Positions 28,875 through 37,523 of a DNA stretch of 41,215 nt are shown here, one piece after another. Source of the DNA: Terriglobia bacterium (GTDB lineage: Bacteria > Acidobacteriota > Terriglobia > Bryobacterales > Bryobacteraceae); contig JAIQEX010000055.1 of NCBI GenBank assembly GCA_020073615.1, positions 1 to 41,215 of the forward strand, in the 5' to 3' direction. The translations under genes and the position numbers were made by a program. The notes beneath the pieces were generated by a model that did not search any database, was not told the DNA's origin, and was given only the letters and a program-made list of their open reading frames with translations. Position 1 is the stretch's first letter. Each line of letters begins with the position of its first letter.

Positions 28875-30089
28875 ATGTTACAGTCGAGACAAAGGCCGGC
28901 ATGCCCCGTGGCGCTGATCACCAAGCCTCTCACCAGCACAGCGAAAGCCGTCCAGGACGCGCGCCAGTCGGCTTCGCCCATCCTGGCGGCGGCGGCCATC
29001 ATCGCCATCCTTTACCTCGGCCGCGTCTTCTTCATCACCTCCATCATCGCCCTGGTCACGGCGTTCATCCTGGAGCCGTTGGTGACCCTGCTCATGCGCG
29101 CCCGCTTGCACCGCTCGCTCGCCAGCTTCGTGGTGTGCACCATCGCGCTGCTGTTCCTCTACATCATCGGCATGGGCGCTTATTCGCAGCTCTCCGCCGT
29201 GTACCAGGATCTGCCGCGGTACGGCCAGCGCATCGGCGACATCGTCGACAACATCCAGCAGAAGTACGCGGGCATGGAAGAGCGGGCCTACCAACTGCTG
29301 ATCCCGGCGCGCCAGCGCGAACAGGAGAAGTTGCGCGCGCAGCAGGAGCAGCAGCAGGCGCAACAGCGCAAGGGCAATAAGAAGGGGAACCCGCCGGCCG
29401 CGCCCCCCGCCGGAAACGCCATCCCCGAGGTGCGTATTCACGAGGAGCGCCTGCGCATCGGCGACTACGTCTATTCTCGCCTCAGCTCGTTCTACCAGAT
29501 CCTGCTGATGGCGTCGTTCATCCCGTTCCTGGTTTATTTCATGCTGAGCTGGCGCGACCACATCAACCGCAGCTTCCTCCAGTTCTTCCACGGCGAGGAC
29601 CGCACCGTGGCCACCCGCAGCCTGCAGGGCATCGCCGACATGGTGCGCGCCTTCGTGGTGGGTAACTTTCTGCTGGGCCTGGTGCTGGCCCTCATCAGCT
29701 CGGTCATGTTCTGGAGCATGCGCCTGCCCTACCCGTTGCTCATGGGGCCGTTGAGCGGCATATTGAGCCTGGTGCCTTATGTGGGACTGCCGCTCGCCAT
29801 GGTGCCGCCGCTGTTTGCCGCCCTGGGCATCAACACCGTGCCCCTGTACGTGCTGGTGGTGGTCTCGGTGGCGTCGCTGCACCTCATCGCACTCAACGTG
29901 CTCTATCCCAAGATCGTGGGCTCGCGCGTGCATCTCAACCCGCTCGTGGTCACGTTCTCCTTGATGTTCTGGGGCTTCCTCTGGGACGCCGCCGGCCTGG
30001 TGCTGGCCATACCGCTCACCGCCGCGCTCAAGGCCGTGTGCGACAACGTGAAGGGCCTGCGCCCCCTCGGCAAATTCCTCGGCGATTGA
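28875..30089 (+). CDS. AI-2E family transporter (PerM-like)
   Basis: A 404-residue polytopic membrane protein. It has the family architecture: two or three N-terminal hydrophobic segments, a soluble central section, then a C-terminal membrane half with FVVGNFLLGLVLALISS, GPLSGILSLVPYVGLPLAM and LYPKIVGSRVHLNPLVV. The central section contains a Gln/Lys-rich insert (about residues 150-185, QQEQQQAQQRKGNKK) that is probably flexible. The ATG at 28875 is preferred; longer frames run back through ruvX. Family members move small signals or sodium/protons; the substrate is not predictable. It converges with the permease gene, 6 bp between stops. Confidence 0.9.
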   Translation: MLQSRQRPACPVALITKPLTSTAKAVQDARQSASPILAAAAIIAILYLGRVFFITSIIALVTAFILEPLVTLLMRARLHRSLASFVVCTIALLFLYIIGMGAYSQLSAVYQDLPRYGQRIGDIVDNIQQKYAGMEERAYQLLIPARQREQEKLRAQQEQQQAQQRKGNKKGNPPAAPPAGNAIPEVRIHEERLRIGDYVYSRLSSFYQILLMASFIPFLVYFMLSWRDHINRSFLQFFHGEDRTVATRSLQGIADMVRAFVVGNFLLGLVLALISSVMFWSMRLPYPLLMGPLSGILSLVPYVGLPLAMVPPLFAALGINTVPLYVLVVVSVASLHLIALNVLYPKIVGSRVHLNPLVVTFSLMFWGFLWDAAGLVLAIPLTAALKAVCDNVKGLRPLGKFLGD

Positions 30090-30095
30090 AGGCGG

Positions 30096-32714
30096 TCAGT
30101 CCTCCCTCAGCATCTCGATGGCATCGATATGCGTCGCCCTCCACGCCGGCGCCGCCAGCGCCACACCCGCCGCCGCCCCCAGCACCGCCACCGCCGCGCC
30201 CACCGACCTCGCATCCACCGCGTGCACCCCGTACAGCACGTCCGGCAGCACCCGCGTCACCACCCACACCCCGCCCAGCCCCAGCGCCACTCCCACCCCC
30301 ACCATCTTCAGGCTCTGCCCGAAAATCGCCCCCGCCAACTGCCCCGGCTGCGCCCCGATCGCCATGCGGATGGCGAACTCCCGCATCCGCTCGTGCACTA
30401 CGTACGACATCACCCCGTGCAGCCCGAACGCCGCCAGCAGCAGCGCCAGCCCGGCGAACAGCGCCAGCAGCGTCGCCGTGATCTTCGCGTAGCGCACCGA
30501 TTCCGCCGCCACTTCCTCCATGGGCTGCACTTGGTACACCGCCGCCTGCCCGTCCACCCCCGCAATCTCCCTCCGGATCGCCGCCCCCAACGCCGCCGCC
30601 CCCAGCGGCGAGCGCACTACGATCGACTGCTCCGTCTGCCGGAAGCTCTCCGCCGTCAGCGGCATGTACATCTCCGGCCGCGCCGCCTGCTCCAGCCCCG
30701 ACTGCCGCACGTCCCGCACCACCCCCACCACGCGGCCCGGGTCCGGCGTCGTCTCCAGCGGCCACCCGATCGGGTCTCGCTCCCCCCACAACGTCCGCGC
30801 CATCGTTTCGTTGATGATTGCCGCCCCTCTCCGCCCCCCCATCTCCTCCGGCAGAAAGTTCCGCCCGCGCACCAGCGGTATCCCCATCGTCCGGAAATAG
30901 TCGCCCTTCACCCAGCGGAGCTCCACGAAGTAGTTGCTCGGCGGCTTGGGCAGCCCCGGCACCTCCAGGCTGCCGTTGAATCCCGATTGCTGGATCGGCA
31001 GCAGGTTGATCGACGCCGCGCTCTTCACCCCCGCCACCGCGCTCACCCGGCTCACCGCCCGCTCGAAAAAGTCGCTGATCCCCGCCCCGTCCCCGTACTG
31101 CGAATCCGGCAGCGCCACGCGCATGGTCAGCACGTGCGCCATGTCCAGCCCGCTCTCCACCCGCGTCAGCCTCTCGAAGCCGCGCACCAGTTCCACCGCC
31201 CCCGCCACCAGCGTGACCGCGCACGCCACCTGCGCCGCCACCAGCGCCTTCCGCGTCCGCGCGCTCTTCCGGCTCCCCGCCGTGTGCCCTCCTTCCCGCA
31301 GGGCCCTCTCCAGGCCGCCGGCGCGGCCCGCCAACGCCGTCGCCAGCCCGAACGCCACCGCGCCCGCCAGCGTCGCTCCCGCCGAGTACACCACCAGGCG
31401 CCAGTCCACCCCGATCTCCGCCTCCCGCGGCAGCGACGTCCCGTAGAGCCGCAGCAGGAATTGCACTCCCCCGTACGCCACCACCGCTCCCGCCGCGCAC
31501 CCGATCCCCGCCAGCAGCAGGCTCTCCGTCAGGTGCTGCCGGATCTGCCGCGCCGTCGACGCTCCCAGCGCGGCGCGCAGCGCGAACTCCCGCCGCCGCC
31601 CCGAATGGCGCGCCAACAGCAGGCTCCCCACGTTCGCGCAGGTCATCAGGAACACCGCCAGCGCCGCCCCTTGCAGCACCACCAGCCGGTCCCGCGTCTG
31701 CCCCACGCTCCATCGCTGCAACGGCCACAGCAGCACATGGGTCCGGTCCCGGTCCTGCTCCGGGTACGCCGCCGACAGCCGCTTCATGACCCCCGACAAC
31801 TCCCGCTCCGCCTGCTCCAGCCTCACCCCCGCCTTCAGCCGCCCCACCATCGGAAACCCGTGCCACCCGCGGTCCTTGGCTTGCTCCGCTGCCGGCACCA
31901 GCGGCGCCCACACCGCCACCTGGTCCCACGGGAACCGGAACCGCCGCGGCAGCACCCCCACGATCTTCGACCGCCGCCCGTTCAACTCGATCTCCCTCCC
32001 CAGCACCGCCGGGTCCCCATTCAGCGTCTCCCGCCAGAAGTCCTCGTGCACCAGCGCCACCGCGTCGTTCCCCGCCTGCGCCTCCTCCGCCGTGAACAGC
32101 CGCCCCACCACCGGCCTCACTCCCAGCGTCGTGAAGTAGTCCGGCGTTACCAGCCCGCCGCGCACCCGGCTCGTCTCCCCGCTGCCCGCGCGCAGCACAA
32201 ACGTGCTCGCATAGGAGAACGCCCCCACCGATTCGAAAACGCGGTTCTGCTCCCGGAAGTCCCTCTGGTCCAGCCACGAGGGCGGACTGTCCCCGCCGCC
32301 CGGCATCTCCTCCAGCAGCACCACCAGCCGCTCCGCGTGCTCCAGCGGCAGCGGGTGCAGCACGATGCTGTTCAACAGCGTGAAGATCGCCGTGTTCACC
32401 CCGATCTCCAGCGCCAGCAGCAGCACCGCTGTCGCCGTGAACCCCGGCGCCTTGCGCAACTGCCGCGCCGCGAACGCCGCGTCCCGCAGCGTGCTCTCCA
32501 CCCACCCCAGCAAGTCCCGCTCCCGCGCCCGCTCCCGGTACACCGCCTCGTTTCCAAACCTCCGCCGTGCCCGCCGCCGCGCTTCCTCGGGGCTCGCCCC
32601 GCGCTTCACCTCCTCGGCTTCCAGCAGCGCCAGGTGCGTCTCCACCTCGCTCGTCAGTTCCCCGTCCAACCGCCCCGGCCGTACGGCATTCTGCAACCGG
32701 CTCCACAGCGACAT
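30096..32714 (-). CDS. ADOP-type MacB/FtsX permease
   Basis: An 872-residue permease of the Acidobacteria-expanded ADOP type. An N-terminal permease prefix domain (SLWSRLQNAVRPGRLDGEL, EEARRRARRRFGN) is followed by LRKAPGFTATAVLLLALEIG, a first MacB periplasmic/FtsX half and a second FtsX half ending in three more membrane segments. No ATPase gene is adjacent, so it is an 'orphan' permease with two FtsX units in one chain. A PadR regulator lies 33 bp upstream on the same strand, the usual arrangement. Likely exports lipids, peptides or antibiotics, but no substrate is known. The coding strand is unusually G-rich. Confidence 0.93.
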   Translation of the reverse strand: MSLWSRLQNAVRPGRLDGELTSEVETHLALLEAEEVKRGASPEEARRRARRRFGNEAVYRERARERDLLGWVESTLRDAAFAARQLRKAPGFTATAVLLLALEIGVNTAIFTLLNSIVLHPLPLEHAERLVVLLEEMPGGGDSPPSWLDQRDFREQNRVFESVGAFSYASTFVLRAGSGETSRVRGGLVTPDYFTTLGVRPVVGRLFTAEEAQAGNDAVALVHEDFWRETLNGDPAVLGREIELNGRRSKIVGVLPRRFRFPWDQVAVWAPLVPAAEQAKDRGWHGFPMVGRLKAGVRLEQAERELSGVMKRLSAAYPEQDRDRTHVLLWPLQRWSVGQTRDRLVVLQGAALAVFLMTCANVGSLLLARHSGRRREFALRAALGASTARQIRQHLTESLLLAGIGCAAGAVVAYGGVQFLLRLYGTSLPREAEIGVDWRLVVYSAGATLAGAVAFGLATALAGRAGGLERALREGGHTAGSRKSARTRKALVAAQVACAVTLVAGAVELVRGFERLTRVESGLDMAHVLTMRVALPDSQYGDGAGISDFFERAVSRVSAVAGVKSAASINLLPIQQSGFNGSLEVPGLPKPPSNYFVELRWVKGDYFRTMGIPLVRGRNFLPEEMGGRRGAAIINETMARTLWGERDPIGWPLETTPDPGRVVGVVRDVRQSGLEQAARPEMYMPLTAESFRQTEQSIVVRSPLGAAALGAAIRREIAGVDGQAAVYQVQPMEEVAAESVRYAKITATLLALFAGLALLLAAFGLHGVMSYVVHERMREFAIRMAIGAQPGQLAGAIFGQSLKMVGVGVALGLGGVWVVTRVLPDVLYGVHAVDARSVGAAVAVLGAAAGVALAAPAWRATHIDAIEMLRED

Positions 32715-32747
32715 TCCCGTCTCCTTCCACTCCCCGGTACCCAGCCC

Positions 32748-33095
32748 CTAGCCCCCAGCCCCCGCTCCTCGCAACACCCGTCCCACCGCGTCGATCAACT
32801 GCGCCCAGGTCCGTTCTTCCGACTCCAGTTGTCTCCGCCCCGCCGCCGTGATCGCGTAGAACCGCGCTTTCCGGTTGGTCTCCGTGATTCCCCACTCCGC
32901 CTTCAGCCATTTCTCTTCGGTCATGCGGTGCAGCGCCGGATACAGCGATCCGTCTTCGATTTCGAGCATTTCGTCCGACCACCCCCGGATCGCCTGTGCG
33001 ATGGCGTACCCGTGCATTGCCCCCGACCGCGCCACCGCATTGAGAATCAGCAGATCGAGCGTCCCCCCCAGCCGGTCGTTCGCATGTTTCGCCAT
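32748..33095 (-). CDS. PadR family transcriptional regulator
   Basis: A 115-residue winged-helix repressor. Family features: GTLDLLILNAVARSGAMHGY, AIRGWSDEMLEIEDGSLYPA, LHRMTEEKWLKAEWG and RKARFYAITAAGRRQLE. I used the ATG at 33095 (MAKHANDRLGG), the common start of these regulators; a GTG two codons upstream is possible. It precedes the ADOP permease and probably represses the two-gene unit through the palindrome just upstream. Ligand unknown. Confidence 0.93.
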   Translation of the reverse strand: MAKHANDRLGGTLDLLILNAVARSGAMHGYAIAQAIRGWSDEMLEIEDGSLYPALHRMTEEKWLKAEWGITETNRKARFYAITAAGRRQLESEERTWAQLIDAVGRVLRGAGAGG

Positions 33096-33118
33096 TTCCA
33101 CCCCCAGCCAGCTAGCCC

Positions 33119-33128
33119 TAGCCGGCTA
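33119..33128. promoter_or_regulatory. Candidate PadR operator palindrome
   Basis: TAGCCGGCTA is a perfect 10-bp palindrome 23 bp upstream of the padR ATG, within the divergent padR/pta region. PadR proteins bind palindromes near their own promoters. The site is short and could be chance in GC-rich DNA. Confidence 0.3.
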
Positions 33129-33207
33129 TGCATAAGACGCCGCGGCCGTCCAAACGTTAGCGGCCCTGCCCGGCATCCACCGCCTCCGCGTCAATTATTC
33201 GGTTTCC

Positions 33208-33216
33208 TGCTAGACT
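33208..33216 (+). promoter_or_regulatory. Possible extended -10 for pta
   Basis: TGCTAGACT fits an extended -10 (TGN plus a TAnnnT hexamer) 15 bp before the pta ATG. No good -35 is seen. The placement leaves a very short leader. Confidence 0.3.
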
Positions 33217-33231
33217 CAGATTCTCGGCGCC

Positions 33232-34227
33232 ATGGCGGCTATTCCTGAATCGGCAAGGCTCTTCATGCAAGGGCTCCTCGAGCGGGCCCGCAAGCTGAAA
33301 AAGACCATCGTATTTCCCGAAGGGGACGATCCGCGGGTGCTCGCGGCCGCCGCCCGCCTGGCGCGCGAAGGCGTCGTGAAACCCGTCCTCCTCGGACCGC
33401 CGCCGCCCCACCCCCTCGAGGGAGTCGCCTTCACCGACCCCGCCCGCTCCCCGCTCGCCGCCCGCTACGCCGCGCTCTACTACGAACGGCGGCGCGCCAA
33501 AGGCATCACGCAGGTGGAGGCCGGCGCCATCGCGCGCCAGCCGCTCTACTTCGCCTCGCTCATGGTGGCCGCGGGCGATGCCGATGGCAGCGTGGGCGGC
33601 GCCGTCAACAGCACCGCGGAGACCGTCCGCGCCGCGCTCCACGCCGTGGGGCCCCATCCCCGCGCCCGCCTGGTATCGAGCGTCTTTATCATGGCGCTGG
33701 CCGATCGCTCGCTCGGGCACAACGGGCTCATGGCCTTCGCCGATTGCGCCGTGGTGATCGATCCCACCGCCGGCGAGCTCGCCGATATCGCCGTGGCCAC
33801 CGCGGAAAGCACGCGCGCCCTCCTCGGCGTCGAGCCCGCCGTGGCCCTCCTCAGTTTCTCCACCAAGGGCAGCGGCCGCCATCCCGAGGTCGACAAGGTG
33901 GTCGAGGCGCTCCGCATCGTGCAGGCGCGCGCCCCCGACCTCAACGTCGATGGCGAACTCCAGGCCGACGCCGCCGTCTCGCAGGTGGTAGGCAAATCCA
34001 AAGCGCCCGGCTCCCCCGTGGCCGGCCGCGCCAATACGCTCGTGTTCCCCAACCTCTCTTCCGCCAACATCGGATACAAGCTGGTCGAACGGCTGGGCGG
34101 CGCCATGGCCATCGGTCCCTTCCTGCAAGGACTCGCCAGGCCGGCCAACGACCTTTCCCGCGGCTGCACCGCCGAGGATATCTTCAACGTGGCGGCGGTC
34201 ACCGCGCTGCAGGCGGAGCGCAGCTAG
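33232..34227 (+). CDS. pta: Phosphate acetyltransferase
   Basis: A 331-residue enzyme that interconverts acetyl-CoA and acetyl phosphate. Typical motifs: [16 protein letters not shown] at the start, [50 protein letters not shown], and [18 protein letters not shown]. Length is that of the short, single-domain Pta class, without the N-terminal DRTGG regulatory region. Two base pairs separate it from the deacetylase-family gene. No acetate kinase lies in the window. Confidence 0.94.
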   Translation: MAAIPESARLFMQGLLERARKLKKTIVFPEGDDPRVLAAAARLAREGVVKPVLLGPPPPHPLEGVAFTDPARSPLAARYAALYYERRRAKGITQVEAGAIARQPLYFASLMVAAGDADGSVGGAVNSTAETVRAALHAVGPHPRARLVSSVFIMALADRSLGHNGLMAFADCAVVIDPTAGELADIAVATAESTRALLGVEPAVALLSFSTKGSGRHPEVDKVVEALRIVQARAPDLNVDGELQADAAVSQVVGKSKAPGSPVAGRANTLVFPNLSSANIGYKLVERLGGAMAIGPFLQGLARPANDLSRGCTAEDIFNVAAVTALQAERS

Positions 34228-34229
34228 CC

Positions 34230-35159
34230 ATGGGGCTCCCCTTCCGCCTGGTCTATTCCCCGGGCTACGATCTGCACCTCGGAGAACACGTCTTCCCCTC
34301 CCAGAAGTTTCGCTGGCTCCACGACCGGCTCCTCCGTACCCGCTTCGCCGCCGAGGACGATTTCGTCGCGCCCCCGCCCGCCAGCGACGAAGACATCCGG
34401 CTCGTGCACGACGCCGAGTGGGTCGCCAAACTGCGCACCGGCACGCTGTCGTATCAGGACATCCTCCAGCTCGAGATCCCCTACTCGCGGCAGATGGTGG
34501 AGGCCTTCTGGCTGGCCGCCGGCGGCACCATCCTGGCGGCGCAACTGGCGCTCACTGCCGGCGTGGGCTTCAATGTCGGCGGCGGTTTCCATCACGCCTT
34601 CCCCGGCCATGGCGAGGGGTTCTGCGCCATCAACGACATCGCCGTGGCCATCCGCCGCCTGCAGCACGATGGCAAAATCCAGCGCGCCATGGTGGTCGAT
34701 TGCGACGTCCATCACGGCAACGGCACCGCAGCGATTTTCGCGGGCGACCTCTCCGTCTTCACCATCTCCATTCACCAGTTCAACAACTATCCCAGCGAAA
34801 AACCGCCCTCCAGCCTCGATATCCACCTCGCCGACGGCATCGGCGACGGCGAATACCTGCACCGCCTGGGCAACGGCTACCGCGCCGCGCTCTCCATTTT
34901 TCGCCCCGAGCTGGTCTTATACGTGGCCGGCGCCGACCCCTTCTTTGAAGACCAGTTGGGCGGCCTCTCGCTCACTTTTGACGGCCTGCTCGAGCGCGAC
35001 CGCCTGGTCATCTGGACCGCCCTCACCCATCAGATCCCGGTCGCCATCGTGCTCGCCGGCGGTTACGCGCAAAGCGTCGAAGACACCATCACCATTCACG
35101 CCAACACCGCCGCCGTAGCCAAGGAAGTCGTGGAAAAAGTGCGCCCGCCGCAGGCCTGA
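34230..35159 (+). CDS. Histone deacetylase family protein
   Basis: A 309-residue zinc hydrolase of the HDAC/AcuC/acetylpolyamine amidohydrolase superfamily. Visible elements: GGFHHAFPGHGEGFCAIND with the catalytic His pair region, VVDCDVHHGNGTA with the zinc-binding Asp and His, YVAGADPFFEDQLGG with the second zinc Asp, and VLAGGYA with the catalytic Tyr. I chose the ATG at 34230; longer frames run through pta. In bacteria such enzymes deacetylate acetyl-CoA synthetase, polyamines or other substrates. Coupling to pta suggests control of acetylation or acetyl flux, as inference. Confidence 0.92.
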   Translation: MGLPFRLVYSPGYDLHLGEHVFPSQKFRWLHDRLLRTRFAAEDDFVAPPPASDEDIRLVHDAEWVAKLRTGTLSYQDILQLEIPYSRQMVEAFWLAAGGTILAAQLALTAGVGFNVGGGFHHAFPGHGEGFCAINDIAVAIRRLQHDGKIQRAMVVDCDVHHGNGTAAIFAGDLSVFTISIHQFNNYPSEKPPSSLDIHLADGIGDGEYLHRLGNGYRAALSIFRPELVLYVAGADPFFEDQLGGLSLTFDGLLERDRLVIWTALTHQIPVAIVLAGGYAQSVEDTITIHANTAAVAKEVVEKVRPPQA

Positions 35160-35164
35160 GGCCG

Positions 35165-35941
35165 TCAAAACACCCGCAGCAGCTCTTCCGCCTCGCGCGC
35201 TCCTCCCGCAAACGCCGCTCGCACCGTCCGGTCGTCCCGGCTTACCTCGATCTTACTCAGCAGCGCCGCCCACTGCGGCCGCCGCTCGCTGCCCGCCGCG
35301 GCTAGCGAGAACAGCGCGCGTAGCGTCTCTTCCAACCGCCGCGCGCCGCCGGCCGAGCCGCATACTGCCGTCGCGTCCACTGTGATTCCGTCTCCCAACT
35401 GCGCGGTCACGGTGGTGTACTGCGTGGCGTGAAGCAGCCGGTTCACATTGTCCGCGTTCCCCTCGAATGGCAGCGTGGCGCTCCCTCGCGCCGCCATCCA
35501 GATCTGCCTGCCCGCGGCCTTGCCTGCCGCCTGCGCCAGCAGATCGGGCGCGCCCGTGCCGCCCGTCCGGTGCTGCGCCACAGCGGCGCGCACCCGCTCG
35601 TCCGTCCCCGCGAGGGCGACATCCCGTGCTGCGAGCGTGGCCCCCGGCGGCGCTTCCCGAAAACTCCCCCGCGCAATTGCCAGAAACTCCTTGCCGTCCC
35701 ACGCCACCAGCAGGTAGCGGGCCTCGTGCAACGGTTCCACCATCGCCCGCGCTGCCGCCGGCAGGTCCGCATATAGCGGCGAAGCTCGCAATTGGTCCAG
35801 ACGCACCGCGGCGAGCGCAACCGTGTCCGCCGGCACGTACCCGCTCAAATCTGCATCCGTCCCCAGCGGCGCGGCCGTCCGGCAACCGGGCATCGTCGCA
35901 GCCAGCGCGATCGCCGCCGCAAGCTGCGCCCTACTCCTCAC
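35165..35941 (-). CDS. Putative lipoprotein of unknown function
   Basis: A 258-residue protein with a signal-like start (MRSRAQLAAAIALAATMPGC) in which Cys20 could be a lipidation site, although MPGC is not a strict lipobox. The mature part has YVPADTVALAAVRLDQLRAS, YLLVAWDGKEFLAIARG and DLLAQAAGKAAGRQIWMAARG. This layout resembles secreted acidobacterial proteins of unknown function. The GTG at 35941 overlaps the ubiX 3' end by 11 bp, so the two are probably co-transcribed. No family recognised. Confidence 0.75.
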   Translation of the reverse strand: MRSRAQLAAAIALAATMPGCRTAAPLGTDADLSGYVPADTVALAAVRLDQLRASPLYADLPAAARAMVEPLHEARYLLVAWDGKEFLAIARGSFREAPPGATLAARDVALAGTDERVRAAVAQHRTGGTGAPDLLAQAAGKAAGRQIWMAARGSATLPFEGNADNVNRLLHATQYTTVTAQLGDGITVDATAVCGSAGGARRLEETLRALFSLAAAGSERRPQWAALLSKIEVSRDDRTVRAAFAGGAREAEELLRVF

Positions 35942-36554
35942 TCCCGCTGCCCCGCGTCGCCCGCGGCGCGCCCGCCGTCATCTTGCCTTCCCAGCGCTCC
36001 GCCAAGTCCAGGTGGATATCGAACTGGTCCAGGATGCGCATCACGATGTGGTCCACCATCGCCTCGAGCGATCCCGGATGGTTGTAAAATGCCGGCACCG
36101 GCGGCAGAATCACCACCCCCATGCGCGCCAGCTTCAGCATGTTCTCCAGGTGGATCTCGTGCAGCGGCGACTCGCGCACCACCAGCACCAGCTTCCGCCG
36201 CTCCTTCAGCACCACGTCCGCCGCGCGGTGTATCAGGTGATCCCCGTGCCCGTGCGCGATGGCTGCCAGGGTGCGCATGCTGCACGGCGCCACCACCATC
36301 CCGCTGGTCACGAACGACCCGCTCGAAAGCGCCGCCCCCTCGTCGCCCACGGCATAACAGCACGTCGCCATCGCCTGCACCTGCTCCACCGTGTACGCCG
36401 TTTCGTGCACCAGCGTGCGCGCGCCCCACTTGCTGATGATCAGGTGCGACTCCACCGCCGACCCGCGCAGCGCCTCCAGTATCCGCACTCCGAATATCGT
36501 GCCCGTGGCGCCCGTAATCCCCACGATCAGCCGGCCAGGCTCGCTCCGCTTCAT
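35931..36554 (-). CDS. ubiX: Flavin prenyltransferase UbiX
   Basis: A 207-residue flavoprotein that prenylates FMN to make the cofactor of UbiD decarboxylases. Motifs: IVGITGATGTIFGVRIL at the FMN-binding start, MVVAPCSMRTLAAIAHG with the conserved Ser/Met, DHLIHRAADVVLKERRK, and VVRESPLHEIHLENMLKLA. The TIFG after GATG differs from the common SGxxYG. UbiD is not in the window, so its partner decarboxylase lies elsewhere. Confidence 0.95.
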   Translation of the reverse strand: MKRSEPGRLIVGITGATGTIFGVRILEALRGSAVESHLIISKWGARTLVHETAYTVEQVQAMATCCYAVGDEGAALSSGSFVTSGMVVAPCSMRTLAAIAHGHGDHLIHRAADVVLKERRKLVLVVRESPLHEIHLENMLKLARMGVVILPPVPAFYNHPGSLEAMVDHIVMRILDQFDIHLDLAERWEGKMTAGAPRATRGSGSEE

Positions 36555-36646
36555 CCGTCACCCAGTATCGCATCCGCCGATTCGCCCGGCGCCGCGGAGG
36601 ACGCAGCTTCAATCGTGTTAATCTCGTCTATCGAGGAAGCGCGGCC

Positions 36647-36925
36647 ATGACCAGGACGGTTCGTTCACGATTTGATCACGAAGTTGGTGGCACAGTCGAG
36701 GGCTGCACCATTCTGGAGAAGCGCACCGTCATCCCACCGGACCCGGTCGAAAAAAGGCGTGGAGTCTACGACTACCTCGTGGAAGTGCCGCCGGCGGCGA
36801 TGAAGCCGGCGCCGCGCGCGGAGAAGGTCGCCGCATCTCGAAAATCGGTCCCGGAACGTGGATCCTTCACTCGTTCCACGCCTGACGAGAGAGCCGGCGT
36901 GGTCCGCCGTCTTCCTTCACGATAA
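36647..36925 (+). CDS. Hypothetical small protein, doubtful
   Basis: A 92-residue open frame with a fair ribosome site (GAGG about nine bases upstream). It starts MTRTVRSRFDHEVGG, which faintly recalls short DUF104-type antitoxins, but the rest is basic, Pro/Arg-rich and unlike any family I know. It lies in a stretch with other decayed genes, so it could be a remnant. Confidence 0.3.
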   Translation: MTRTVRSRFDHEVGGTVEGCTILEKRTVIPPDPVEKRRGVYDYLVEVPPAAMKPAPRAEKVAASRKSVPERGSFTRSTPDERAGVVRRLPSR

Positions 36926-37035
36926 GGTTGGCGTTACGTCGTTGGCCATCGCCCGGACGCCTGGGCTCACCAGGCCCGCCGCGCCCGCGGTGCGGCGTCT
37001 GCACAGTCCTCCAGCCCGGCGCTACGCTGAACGGG

Positions 37036-37270
37036 ATGCCGGAAGCGCTCCACACCGGGCCGATACCACGCGGCACTCGCATCGCACTGGACACGGTATG
37101 GTCCGCGTTTGGCGACGGTGCAACCGCGGAGGAGATCGTTCAACAGTATCCGTCGCTTTCGTTGGCCGATGCCTGTCAGGCGCCTGGATATTTGTCTGCG
37201 GCATCCCTCGGAACTGGAGGCATACCTGGCGCGGCGAAGCCGGAGCATCGGGAGACCGGGAGATCGAATG
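37036..37270 (+). pseudogene. Frameshifted DUF433 (VapB45-like) antitoxin
   Basis: The first frame reads GTRIALDTVWSAFGDGATAE and then EEIVQQYPSLSLADACQA, the DUF433 core. It should continue with a tyrosine-rich YYLRHxxE segment; instead that piece (LRHPSELEAYLARR) appears in another frame from about 37192. A small indel at about 37186-37193 joins them. No DUF5615-type toxin partner follows. The antitoxin is therefore broken, with its toxin lost or never present. Confidence 0.65.
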
Positions 37271-37395
37271 AAGCCCGGTAGCGGCCGGAGGGAATCCGCG
37301 CCCGATTGCTGGGACGGCGGCAACAGTAGTGGTGCGCTGGCTGGTAACGGTCGGAATCGATCCGGGCCGGGCCCCCGAAATCCGGCCAGATCGCC

Positions 37396-37431
37396 TGGGT
37401 CAGTTTTGGAAAGTAGACGTGGGTCACTTTT
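37396..37431. repeat. IS21-like end repeats (element remnant)
   Basis: TGGGTCAGTTTT (37396-37407) and TGGGTCACTTTT (37420-37431) match at 11 of 12 bases and lie 24 bp apart. Spaced TGGGTCA-type repeats are, from memory, typical of IS21-family ends. No IstA/IstB coding sequence accompanies them, so this would be a remnant. Confidence 0.45.
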
Positions 37432-37488
37432 CCCAAGCGCCGAAGGCAAGGTCGGCATCCTGAGCGCCACGGCGCCGCGGTTTTTCTC

Positions 37489-37508
37489 TTGACAACTTAA
37501 TTTGTCAA
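37489..37508. promoter_or_regulatory. Operator palindrome overlapping the -35 of the ArsR-type gene
   Basis: TTGACAA (37489-37495) and TTGTCAA (37502-37508) form a perfect 7-bp inverted repeat with a 6-bp spacer. The left arm contains a consensus -35 TTGACA. A repressor bound here would block the promoter, and the HTH protein encoded right downstream is the obvious candidate. Confidence 0.75.
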
Positions 37509-37519
37509 TGTTCTAATAT
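37489..37519 (+). promoter_or_regulatory. Promoter of the regulator-AHSA1 operon
   Basis: -35 TTGACA at 37489-37494; -10 candidates TCTAAT (37512-37517, 17-bp spacer) or TAATAT (37514-37519, 19-bp spacer). The AT-rich patch stands out in GC-rich DNA. The GTG start at 37524 lies about where transcription should begin, so the message may have little or no leader. Confidence 0.7.
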
Positions 37520-37523
37520 TCTC

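Noticed and set aside
30129-33248. Rightward open frame of over 1000 codons opposite the ADOP permease and PadR
   Set aside because: An artefact of the C-rich antisense strand: the translation is dominated by Pro, Arg and His, with no domain. The opposite strand has clear permease and PadR features.
37109-37492. Separate gene in the third frame downstream of the DUF433 core
   Set aside because: Its only meaningful stretch (LRHPSELEAYLARR) is the displaced C-terminal part of DUF433; the rest is unconserved.
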